This document shows, piece by piece, positions 1 to 4,855 of a DNA stretch of 5,855 nt. Origin of the DNA: an uncultured bacterium (GTDB taxonomy: Bacteria; Cyanobacteriota; Vampirovibrionia; Gastranaerophilales; Gastranaerophilaceae). The notes under the pieces are model-generated. The model was not told the DNA's origin. It saw only the letters and a program-made list of their open reading frames with translations, and did no database searches. Location of the stretch: assembly GCA_900554385.1 (NCBI GenBank), contig USHE01000113.1, positions 1 to 5,855 on the forward strand, read 5' to 3'. The translations under genes were made by a program, and so were the position numbers. Position 1 is the stretch's first letter. Each line of letters opens with the position of its first letter.

Positions 1-230
1 TTTACGCAATCCCCAGGCGTTCCTGTTGTTACCCACGTTCTCTTTGCGCCTGTAATTGTTTCCAACTCCTCAACCCTTAACGGAGTATGCAGAGTTAAAG
101 AATGTCCTGCAGCACTACGCTCCCTATCAGGGGCTACAACATACACGTCATGATCCTCTGCAAGTGCCTTTGTTAACACTCTAATTCCGTTTGCTGCAAT
201 TCCGTCATCGTTTGAAATTAATACTTTCAT
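1..230 (-). CDS. surE: 5'-nucleotidase SurE, N-terminal part (runs off left edge)
   Basis: SurE is a metal-dependent phosphatase of nucleoside 5'-monophosphates (and in some species 3'-monophosphates and short polyphosphate) and acts in the cytoplasm. The 76 complete codons visible begin MKVLISNDDG, the family signature. D8 and D9 fall at the positions of the metal-binding aspartates, and S39 in APDRERSAAGHS is the conserved metal/substrate serine. The GTPGDCV motif is at residues 70-76. The rest of the usual roughly 250 residues lies beyond the window edge. The start is fixed by the family N-terminus and by AAGGAG at 235-240, five bases before ATG. No defect is visible in the part seen. The gene is transcribed leftward, away from the candidate small RNA at 391-517. 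Confidence 0.95.
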   Translation of the reverse strand, partial: MKVLISNDDGIAANGIRVLTKALAEDHDVYVVAPDRERSAAGHSLTLHTPLRVEELETITGAKRTWVTTGTPGDCV

Positions 231-275
231 ATATCTCCTTTAATAAACTGACACTCTCTTTACCTTTATAATATT

Positions 276-281
276 ATTATA
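276..281 (-). promoter_or_regulatory. Possible -10 element of the surE promoter
   Basis: On the minus strand a perfect TATAAT at 281-276 lies about 45 bases before the surE ATG. It would give a leader of roughly 39 bases carrying the AAGGAG ribosome site. No convincing -35 sits 16-18 bases upstream. An alternative pairing uses TTGTTA (298-293) with TATTAT 18 bases downstream. This is an A/T-rich region where such hexamers occur by chance. Confidence 0.35.
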
Positions 282-390
282 CCCATTTTTCTAACAATTT
301 ATACATGTTTCTTTATGAAGTTTTGTAAACAAATATAATGTTAATAGATTAAATATAGCAATTTTATATACTAATAATTTTTTATATATA

Positions 391-517
391 TGTAACACGA
401 GGAAAGCTTAAATTCGAGGAATCAAAACGAGATTTAAGCACACACACTACACTTCACACTATTTGAGGAATGAATCAAAAGTTTATTCCAAAAGCCTCCG
501 AAAGGGGGCTTTTTTTT
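391..517 (+). ncRNA. Candidate structured small RNA with three hairpins
   Basis: Three consecutive hairpins end in a strong intrinsic terminator, with no convincing reading frame. Hairpin 1 has the 8-bp stem GCTTAAAT (406-413)/ATTTAAGC (432-439), extended by TCG/CGA across one bulged G, with the 11-nt loop AGGAATCAAAA. After a 27-nt C/A-rich linker with no obvious pairing, hairpin 2 pairs GGAATGAA (467-474) with TTTATTCC (482-489), including one G-U. The terminator hairpin follows at 490-517. GAGGAA occurs three times: before hairpin 1, at its loop, and at the base of hairpin 2. The last two copies are both followed by ATCAAAA. The 5' end is uncertain: TATATA at 385-390 would start the RNA near 397, and TATAAT at 334-339 near 346. 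It does not match tmRNA, 6S, SRP or RNase P RNA features that I can recognise. A trans-acting small RNA or a protein-binding RNA fits best. Confidence 0.5.
490..517 (+). terminator. Strong intrinsic terminator with GAAA tetraloop
   Basis: AAAAGCCTCC (490-499) pairs with GGGGGCTTTT (504-513), with one T-G pair, around a GAAA tetraloop (500-503). It runs into eight T residues (510-517). It ends transcription coming from the left on the plus strand, where no protein gene exists. That is the main argument for an RNA gene upstream. Confidence 0.85.
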
Positions 518-518
518 G

Positions 519-710
519 GGTGGCAAAGCCACCTTCTACATTCTGGAACGGCTATTGTATTAGCACTTTTTAAAACTTTTTTAACATTCTTCGGTTACTG
601 TATTTGCGTTTTACCTGAAACCGCTTTTACGATAATCCTGAAACTTAACGCTTTTGTTTAGGCAAAGCCACCTTCTACACACTGGAACGATTATTTTAAT
701 GGTGTTTTCT
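519..710. repeat. Composite repeat element, copy 1 (REP-like, GTAG plus hairpin)
   Basis: Two direct copies of a core start 139 bases apart, at 522 and 661. Each reads GGCAAAGCCACCTTCTACA, then two variable bases, then CTGGAACG. On the minus strand the order is CGTTCCAG, a short spacer, GTAG, AA, and a hairpin GGTGGC-TTT-GCCACC. The 6-bp stem is perfect in the first copy (519-533). In the second only GGC/GCC (661-669) remains paired. GAAACCGCTTT at 617-627 also occurs in the second element of this window (5691-5701, opposite strand) at a matching offset, so the two elements are related. GTAG next to an imperfect palindrome is the layout of REP sequences mobilised by RAYT/IS200-like transposases. 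No transposase is in the window. Outer boundaries are approximate. Confidence 0.65.
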
Positions 711-777
711 GCAAACCCAAAATACCCCTAATTTTGGATTCACTAACAAACTATTCCAAAACACAAACCTATAAACT

Positions 778-921
778 TTATTTATTAACAGTCAAAAGAA
801 TTTCAGCAAGCTTACGTCCGCCTCGTCTATCTTTGAACGGAATTTCTTTTTTGGTTTTTTCAGGGACAAACTCAGACTTCTGATAATTTATTAAAAATTT
901 CATAAATTCAGGGCTAAACAT
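778..921 (-). CDS. Small hypothetical protein, 47 aa
   Basis: A complete minus-strand frame of 47 codons plus TAA begins MFSPEFMKFL and ends AEILLTVNK. A perfect AAGGAG (927-932) sits five bases before the ATG, which is the main reason to accept so short a gene. The protein is soluble and charged: a hydrophobic/aromatic N-terminal third (FMKFLINY), a Lys/Glu-rich middle (EKTKKE), the basic patch FKDRRGGRKL (residues 29-38) and a short helix-like tail. No signal peptide, membrane segment or cysteine is present. I do not recognise a family. The basic patch could contact nucleic acid or a protein partner, but nothing in the sequence proves it. It is divergent from the serine dehydratase operon and shares the 922-1092 upstream region with it. 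No clear -10/-35 pair was found for it. Confidence 0.6.
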   Translation of the reverse strand: MFSPEFMKFLINYQKSEFVPEKTKKEIPFKDRRGGRKLAEILLTVNK

Positions 922-1033
922 TTATTCTCCTTTTCACACTACCTAATCAAAATAATAAACTACTACTTCGTACATATATATAAAACCACAAAATTTAAAG
1001 AAATTGCGTTTTCTTAATAAAAGTTTTACATAT

Positions 1034-1062
1034 TTTAACTGCTCGTAACATTATGGTATAAT
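1034..1062 (+). promoter_or_regulatory. Extended -10 promoter of the sda operon
   Basis: TGG-TATAAT (1054-1062) is a perfect -10 hexamer with the TGn extension. TTTAAC at 1034-1039, 17 bases upstream, is only a weak -35, which the extension can compensate. The predicted start is near 1069, giving a leader of about 24 bases that contains AAGGGA (1082-1087) before the sdaAB ATG at 1093. Confidence 0.65.
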
Positions 1063-1079
1063 AATAGTGCGATTATTAT
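1058..1079. promoter_or_regulatory. Inverted repeat over the sda -10 and start site (possible operator)
   Basis: ATAATAAT (1058-1065) and ATTATTAT (1072-1079) form an 8-bp perfect inverted repeat around AGTGCG. It is centred on the predicted transcription start. A transcript starting near 1069 would lack the left arm, so this is more likely a protein-binding DNA site than an RNA hairpin. The A/T-only arms could arise by chance. The cognate regulator is unknown. Confidence 0.35.
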
Positions 1080-1092
1080 TTAAGGGAAATTT

Positions 1093-1752
1093 ATGAAACA
1101 ATCATCTATTATTGATATAATCTCTCCGGTTATGGTTGGTCCGTCAAGTTCTCACACGGCAGGAGCTGTAAGATTAGGACTTTTGGCAAGAAATGTTTAT
1201 GACGCAAAACCGGACAAAGTAACATTTAGGCTTTACAATTCTTACGCAAATACAGGCAAAGGACATGGTACCGATAAAGGACTGCTTGCAGGACTTTTAG
1301 GACTTTCTGTAGACGACACATGGATTAAAGATATTTTCAATCTTGATATTGCGAAACAATTTGAATATAAATTTGAGTACGTAGAAGATTTTAACAGACA
1401 CCCAAACGCTGTAGATTTTATATTTGAAGGCATGCATAGTATGAAAATCTCGGGAGATTCTATAGGTGCGGGAGAGGTTATTATCAGAAAAATAAATGAC
1501 TTTTCTGTTAAATTTACAGGAAAATACAACACACTTCTTATTGTCTATAAAGATGTTCCAAATATGATTGCAAGAGTAACAAACTCAATACACGTAAATA
1601 TTGCATCTTTAAATTGCGACAGAAACGCTAAAGGGGAAGAAGCCTCAATGTGCATCTGCCTTGACGGGGATATTGATAGAAAAGTTATTGATTTTCTCGG
1701 ACTTATAGAAAATATTTATATGATTAGATATATTAAAAAACTGGAAAGCTAA
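1093..1752 (+). CDS. sdaAB: L-serine dehydratase, iron-sulfur dependent, beta subunit
   Basis: This is the beta subunit of the two-chain, oxygen-sensitive [4Fe-4S] L-serine dehydratase that converts L-serine to pyruvate and ammonia in the cytoplasm. Visible family marks are GPSSSHTAG (residues 16-24), the Gly-rich TGKGHGTDKG (54-63), NRHPNAV (101-107) and SIGAGEV (123-129). A C-terminal ACT domain begins near 147 (NTLLIVYKDVPNMIARV) and runs to the end. The 219-residue length is normal for the beta chain of the split, Firmicutes-type enzyme; E. coli SdaA fuses both parts and lacks the ACT domain. The ATG is supported by AAGGGA five bases upstream and by the family N-terminus. Its stop is one base before the alpha-subunit ATG, so translation is probably coupled and the chains made in equal amounts. 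ACT domains in this family are linked to serine or cation binding. This is the first gene of the operon. Confidence 0.95.
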   Translation: MKQSSIIDIISPVMVGPSSSHTAGAVRLGLLARNVYDAKPDKVTFRLYNSYANTGKGHGTDKGLLAGLLGLSVDDTWIKDIFNLDIAKQFEYKFEYVEDFNRHPNAVDFIFEGMHSMKISGDSIGAGEVIIRKINDFSVKFTGKYNTLLIVYKDVPNMIARVTNSIHVNIASLNCDRNAKGEEASMCICLDGDIDRKVIDFLGLIENIYMIRYIKKLES

Positions 1753-1753
1753 T

Positions 1754-2632
1754 ATGGATAAAAACATCACAACATTTGAAGAATTATACAACATTTGTAT
1801 AAAACATAATAAAGAAATCTGGCAAATTGCCCAGCAACGAGAAGCTGAACAAGCAGAAATCAGCATTGATGACTTTAGAAAAATTGTTAAAAGGAGTTTG
1901 GATGCAATGAAAGATGCAATCCAAAACGGATTAAACAGTAAAGAGATGTCAATGAGCGGAATGTGCGGTGATGATTGCTTTAAGCTGCAAGAATTTTTCC
2001 ACAAACAGCCTGCACTTTTAGGCAGCACATTTGAAAGGATTACAACCTATGCACTTGCTACGGTTGAAGAAAACCTGCGTATGGGGAAAATTGTAGCCTG
2101 TCCTACAGCCGGTTCGTGTGCTATCGTTCCGTCAGTTCTGCTCGGAGTAAGCGATGAAATGAAGATTGACGAAGAAACTCAGTTGAACGCATTAATTACT
2201 GCAGGCGAAGTAGGGCGGATTATTTCAAATAAAGTTGCACTTGCTGGAGCAGTTGCAGGCTGTCAGGCTGAATGCGGTGTTGCTTCAGCTATGAGCGCGG
2301 CGGCTTTAACTCAAATTCTCGGAGGTAACCTTGAGCAGATACTTAATGCAATGGCACTTGCAATGAAAAATCTCTTAGGTTTAACTTGTGACCCGGTCTG
2401 CGGACTTGTTGAAATCCCTTGCGTAAAAAGAAACCCGTTCCTTGCAATTCATGCGGTTACTGCAAGTGAACTTGCTCTTGCCGGAATTCAATCAAAAATT
2501 CCGCCAGATGAAGTCATTGATGCCCTTGAACAAACAGGGAAACTTATGTCGCCAACACTTAAAGAAAGTTCTCAGGCTGGACTTGCTAAAACCAAAACGG
2601 CGATTGAACTTGAAAAAAAATTATTAAATTAA
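1754..2632 (+). CDS. sdaAA: L-serine dehydratase, iron-sulfur dependent, alpha subunit
   Basis: This is the catalytic, cluster-carrying alpha chain that pairs with the beta subunit encoded one base upstream. The CPTAGSCAIVP motif is at residues 116-126. The three cysteines expected to hold the [4Fe-4S] cluster are C170 (GCQAECGVASAM), C212 and C223 (TCDPVCGLVEIPC), with the family's 11-residue spacing between the last two. In this family one iron has an open site that binds the serine hydroxyl for dehydration. The C-terminal MSPTLKESSQAGLAKT (265-280) is also conserved. At 292 residues the length is normal and no key residue is missing. The ATG follows the previous stop as TAATATG; GGAAAG at 1743-1748, inside the end of sdaAB, can serve as ribosome site. 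The product links amino-acid catabolism to pyruvate. The cluster is oxygen-labile, which fits an anaerobic host. Confidence 0.96.
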   Translation: MDKNITTFEELYNICIKHNKEIWQIAQQREAEQAEISIDDFRKIVKRSLDAMKDAIQNGLNSKEMSMSGMCGDDCFKLQEFFHKQPALLGSTFERITTYALATVEENLRMGKIVACPTAGSCAIVPSVLLGVSDEMKIDEETQLNALITAGEVGRIISNKVALAGAVAGCQAECGVASAMSAAALTQILGGNLEQILNAMALAMKNLLGLTCDPVCGLVEIPCVKRNPFLAIHAVTASELALAGIQSKIPPDEVIDALEQTGKLMSPTLKESSQAGLAKTKTAIELEKKLLN

Positions 2633-2753
2633 CTAAATTTTTTTAATTTTGTATCATCATTACAGCGACATTAACAAGACTATAGAGGTTTTTACAGATT
2701 TATGTAAAGTTATGTAACAAAACAAAAATTTTCACGCATTTTTATGGAAATGA

Positions 2754-2788
2754 AATACTTTATATATATACATGAGATATGAAGTATT
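2754..2788 (+). promoter_or_regulatory. Hairpin upstream of the 69-aa gene
   Basis: AATACTT (2754-2760) and AAGTATT (2782-2788) pair perfectly. The pairing extends inward through T-G and ATAT/ATAT pairs to about 12 bp with an 11-nt loop (2766-2776). The structure ends 13 bases before TAAGGAG. It overlaps the alternating TATATA run (2761-2770), which could instead supply a -10 for the downstream gene with a leader near 39 bases. The two readings cannot both be fully true: if transcription starts inside the loop, only the right arm enters the mRNA. Confidence 0.35.
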
Positions 2789-2814
2789 AATTTTGAAACA
2801 TAAGGAGCATTCAA

Positions 2815-3024
2815 ATGGGTGAATATAGCGTACAGGCAATTGGATCCAGAAGAACCGACGGAACAGATTTAAAAAAACAGAAATTACAATTTGCAGACGG
2901 ATTTAATGCATTTTACAGCAGACTAAAATCAGGTGAAGGCTTATTTACATTTATGCGTGCACAAGGCGCAGGCAATGTACAAGCTTATGACGGCAACCAA
3001 GGCTATGGGGCTGCAAACTTATAA
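2815..3024 (+). CDS. Small hypothetical protein, 69 aa
   Basis: TAAGGAG (2801-2807) stands seven bases before the ATG and a terminator follows the stop, so this looks like an independent, well translated gene. The 69-residue product is soluble. It has an N-terminal stretch with GSRRTDGTDLKKQKLQ (10-25), a probable amphipathic helix QFADGFNAFYSRLKSGEG (25-42), then LFTFMRAQGAG, and a flexible Gly/Asn/Tyr tail (AYDGNQGYGAANL). It has no cysteine, signal peptide or membrane segment. I do not recognise a family and assign no function. The ordered middle with a low-complexity glycine-rich tail is compatible with a small structural or adaptor protein, but that is speculation. The frame is in a different orientation context from the sda operon, from which 182 bases separate it. 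It is probably monocistronic. Confidence 0.7.
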   Translation: MGEYSVQAIGSRRTDGTDLKKQKLQFADGFNAFYSRLKSGEGLFTFMRAQGAGNVQAYDGNQGYGAANL

Positions 3025-3027
3025 GTT

Positions 3028-3055
3028 TTGCAAAATTAATTTTTTGAGATAAAAT
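3028..3055 (+). promoter_or_regulatory. Probable coaX promoter, overlapping a terminator arm
   Basis: TTGCAA (3028-3033) and TAAAAT (3050-3055) are separated by 16 bases, a fair vegetative promoter. The predicted start, about 3062, falls at the loop of the terminator hairpin. Transcripts from this promoter would therefore lack the left arm and leave the AAAGGA ribosome site (3072-3077) free. Confidence 0.45.
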
Positions 3056-3086
3056 AGTCCTTGAAAAAAGTAAAGGACTATTTTTT
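3051..3086 (+). terminator. Terminator of the 69-aa gene, containing the coaX ribosome site
   Basis: ATAGTCCTT (3054-3062) pairs perfectly with AAGGACTAT (3073-3081), extendable by three A-T pairs, around a 10-nt loop. It is followed by TTTTTT (3081-3086). The coaX ATG is the very next base. The right arm contains AAAGGA, the only Shine-Dalgarno candidate for coaX, nine bases before its ATG. Read-through RNA from upstream would sequester that site in the hairpin. Confidence 0.8.
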
Positions 3087-3851
3087 ATGTTATTAACAGC
3101 AGATATAGGAAATACAAATATTACACTTGGCTTGTTTGAAGAAAGCGCGCTGGTTGAAGAATTCCGCCTTGCTTCGGATAAAGATTTATCTCTTGAGGAA
3201 TACGAAGTGTTATTGAAATCATTATTCTGCAATTACAATATTGATGGGTGTATAATTTCGTCTGTCGTAGAAGAATTAAATAACAAATTTAAATCAGCCC
3301 TGATAAATGTTTTTAAAGTTGAGCCTATCTTTTTATCAGCAAAAATTAATACAGGGGTAAAAATAAAAATGCCTAATCTGGATGAAGTTGGTGCTGATAG
3401 GATAGCAAACGCCGCCGGAGCATATATTCTATACAAACATCCAGTAATAGTAATTGATTTTGGCACAGCCACCACTTTTGATATAGTAAACCCGCAAGGA
3501 GAATTTATTGGTGGCGTTATTGCTCCCGGAATTAATTTACAGCTAAAAACACTGAATAAATTCACCTCAAAACTTCCCAGAATTGACGCAGCTGTTTCAC
3601 CGTCTGCAATCGGGAATAACACTGTAGATGCCATATTATCAGGAGTAATCAGAGGTTGTGCCTGTATGATAGACGGGTTAGTCGAGCAATGCGAAAAAGA
3701 GCTTGGCGAAAAAGCTGTAATTGTTGCTACCGGGGGATATTCAGCTTACATTTCTGAATATATGAAGCGACCTTTCGACTTCATCAATCCAACATTAACC
3801 TTAGAAGGTTTGCGTCACCTCTACAACATCAACAAACTTGTTGAAGTATAA
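3087..3851 (+). CDS. coaX: Type III pantothenate kinase
   Basis: CoaX catalyses the first step of coenzyme A synthesis, ATP-dependent phosphorylation of pantothenate, in the cytoplasm. It belongs to the ASKHA (actin-like) fold and is unrelated to CoaA. The first phosphate-binding motif DIGNTN is at residues 6-11. GADR (102-105) carries D104, matching the conserved catalytic aspartate. DFGTATTFD (124-132) is the second phosphate motif, GGVIAPGI (142-149) and IGNNTVDAI (175-183) follow, and TGG is at 215-217. The 254-residue length is typical and no motif is broken. Family members usually need a monovalent cation and resist feedback by CoA. The start is dictated by DIGNTN lying right after MLLTA. 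The gene probably has its own promoter at 3028-3055. Its stop is three bases from the stop of the converging pilin-like gene, with no terminator between them. Confidence 0.96.
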   Translation: MLLTADIGNTNITLGLFEESALVEEFRLASDKDLSLEEYEVLLKSLFCNYNIDGCIISSVVEELNNKFKSALINVFKVEPIFLSAKINTGVKIKMPNLDEVGADRIANAAGAYILYKHPVIVIDFGTATTFDIVNPQGEFIGGVIAPGINLQLKTLNKFTSKLPRIDAAVSPSAIGNNTVDAILSGVIRGCACMIDGLVEQCEKELGEKAVIVATGGYSAYISEYMKRPFDFINPTLTLEGLRHLYNINKLVEV

Positions 3852-3854
3852 AAT

Positions 3855-4547
3855 TTATTTACATTTAGTTTTGCCGTTAAAATCTAAATCACTACAATGC
3901 AAGTAATCCATGTTTCCATTCATAATAATCCAAGCAGTACACCTTGAGTTGTTTTTGCCTGTTACACATTGTTCTTTAAATACACTATTACTTCCACCTA
4001 CAGGTTCAATCCGATTTTTTCTGATATAAAAAGCAAAGCCATATTTACTTACTGTTTTAGTCTTTTTATTAGAATATAAAGGTTTTCCATTTGTAGTAAT
4101 ATAAAAATCCCCGCAATATGATTTGTCATTAACACAATTGGAAGGTTCAAGATATACCCCAACGATAGCAACACCATCTGCTAAAACAAATCCTAAACTC
4201 GCATCTTTCGATTGATTTTTAATACCTTGATTTTTAACTGATTTCAAATAAGGTTTTAATATTGAAATAAATTTATCACTTTGTTTTAAAGCATCTTCGG
4301 AATATACACTATTTCCTTCGTCATCAGTATCAAAAGTTGAATTGTTTAATCCCCATGTATCAATAGTTCCATTATCCAAAATAGCTCTGGAGTACGCTTG
4401 AGAAAATATACTATAAAACTTTTTCACTTTCGCAACAGTTTCCTGTTCTTTATAATAGTGTACAAGCATCGGCAATGTCATTGCAGCTATCACTCCAATG
4501 ACCCCTAACGTAATTAATACCTCAGCAAGAGTAAAGGCTCGTTTCAT
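3855..4547 (-). CDS. Type IV pilin-like / pseudopilin protein with six cysteines
   Basis: The N-terminus MKRAFTLAEVLITLG is a class III (prepilin) signal: a short basic leader, a cleavage site before F5, and E9 at mature position +5. It is followed by a hydrophobic helix to about residue 27 (VIAAMTLPMLV). The residue before the cut is A4, not the usual Gly, which prepilin peptidases can tolerate. The 230-residue protein is type II secretion or type IV pilus related and would be exported and assembled or anchored at the membrane. Cysteines are at 138, 145, 194, 203, 218 and 229, allowing three disulfides in the globular domain. The tail has AWIIMNGNMDYLHC. I associate this tail with a large family in gut Melainabacteria; that is memory, not a search. 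It has GGAGG at 4557-4561 and a consensus promoter. No other pilus genes are nearby, so it looks like an orphan minor pilin controlled by the divergent regulator. Confidence 0.85.
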   Translation of the reverse strand: MKRAFTLAEVLITLGVIGVIAAMTLPMLVHYYKEQETVAKVKKFYSIFSQAYSRAILDNGTIDTWGLNNSTFDTDDEGNSVYSEDALKQSDKFISILKPYLKSVKNQGIKNQSKDASLGFVLADGVAIVGVYLEPSNCVNDKSYCGDFYITTNGKPLYSNKKTKTVSKYGFAFYIRKNRIEPVGGSNSVFKEQCVTGKNNSRCTAWIIMNGNMDYLHCSDLDFNGKTKCK

Positions 4548-4563
4548 ATAATTACACCTCCAT

Positions 4564-4583
4564 TATTCAATTATAATTGAATA
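4564..4583. promoter_or_regulatory. 20-bp perfect palindrome, likely operator
   Basis: TATTCAATTATAATTGAATA is perfectly self-complementary and covers the -10 of the pilin-like gene's promoter down to its predicted start. A protein bound here would block RNA polymerase. The obvious candidate is the divergent XRE regulator. It contains TATAAT on both strands (4570-4575 minus, 4572-4577 plus). Confidence 0.7.
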
Positions 4584-4597
4584 CCATTATTTGTCAA
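4570..4597 (-). promoter_or_regulatory. Consensus promoter of the pilin-like gene
   Basis: Reading the minus strand, TTGACA (4597-4592) and TATAAT (4575-4570) are both perfect sigma-70-type hexamers, 16 bases apart. The predicted start is about 4563, leaving a short leader with GGAGG. A promoter this close to consensus would be strong unless repressed. Confidence 0.8.
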
Positions 4598-4606
4598 TAC
4601 AAAAAT

Positions 4607-4635
4607 ATATCAATAATTTGCAATAATATTGATAT
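4607..4635. promoter_or_regulatory. Second inverted repeat, over the XRE promoter and start codon
   Basis: ATATCAATA (4607-4615) and TATTGATAT (4627-4635) are a 9-bp perfect inverted repeat with an 11-base centre. The right arm includes the first two bases of the XRE ATG. The TCAAT/ATTGA half-sites match those in the palindrome at 4564-4583, so it may be a lower-affinity autoregulatory site. Confidence 0.5.
4619..4627 (+). promoter_or_regulatory. Extended -10 element for the XRE gene
   Basis: TGC-AATAAT (4619-4627) ends six bases before the ATG at 4634. Transcription would then start at the A of the start codon. There is no Shine-Dalgarno sequence upstream, which fits a leaderless mRNA. The hexamer departs from TATAAT at its first base and no good -35 is visible. 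Confidence 0.4.
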
Positions 4636-4855
4636 GAATAAAAAAGATGTACTAAAACAAATTGGCAAAAATATTCAAAACGTACGAAAACAACAAGGCT
4701 ACACTCAAGAAACTTTTTCTGAATTAATGAATGTTTCTTGGAGTTATGTTGCAAAAATAGAAGCAGGGATACTAAATTTATCTATAGGGAAACTGGTAGA
4801 ACTCGCCAATTACCTTAATGTAGATGTAAGCGAATTATTAAAAATAAAATACTAA
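4634..4855 (+). CDS. XRE-family helix-turn-helix transcriptional regulator
   Basis: This is a 73-residue protein made almost entirely of a Cro/C1-type helix-turn-helix domain (about residues 8-67). The core reads IGKNIQNVRKQQGYTQETFS, then ELMNVSWSYVAKIEAG, then LSIGKLVELANYLNVDVSEL. The HTH unit is about residues 24-45, with S35-K41 on the recognition helix. No ligand or protease domain follows, so it probably acts as a dimer whose control is by dosage or a partner. I chose ATG 4634. A longer frame from TTG 4577 adds 19 residues unlike the family and lies inside the operator region. Divergent from the pilin-like gene, it most likely represses that gene and itself. Its stop overlaps the end of rex by four bases, tail to tail. 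There is no Shine-Dalgarno sequence. Target and inducer are inferred only from position. Confidence 0.88.
   Translation: MNKKDVLKQIGKNIQNVRKQQGYTQETFSELMNVSWSYVAKIEAGILNLSIGKLVELANYLNVDVSELLKIKY

Noticed and set aside
470..661. Plus-strand frame of 63 codons
   Set aside because: Its ATG is one base after an AGGA motif, it runs through a strong terminator and across the repeat element, and the protein looks like random translation of A/T-rich DNA.
519..710. Template/variable repeat pair of a diversity-generating retroelement
   Set aside because: The 139-base spacing of two copies suggested it, but there is no reverse transcriptase, no variable protein gene and no adenine-biased mismatch pattern.
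2614..2644. Possible terminator after sdaAA
   Set aside because: Nine A-T pairs with no G-C and a 13-nt loop; too weak to call, and such pairings are common at this base composition.
2691..2718. Short hairpins TTTACA/TGTAAA and GTTA/TAAC upstream of the 69-aa gene
   Set aside because: Four to six A/T-rich pairs; no T-run and no match to a riboswitch fold that I know.
4577..4633. TTG start adding 19 residues to the XRE regulator
   Set aside because: The extra residues do not resemble the family, lie inside the palindrome and promoter region, and have no ribosome site.
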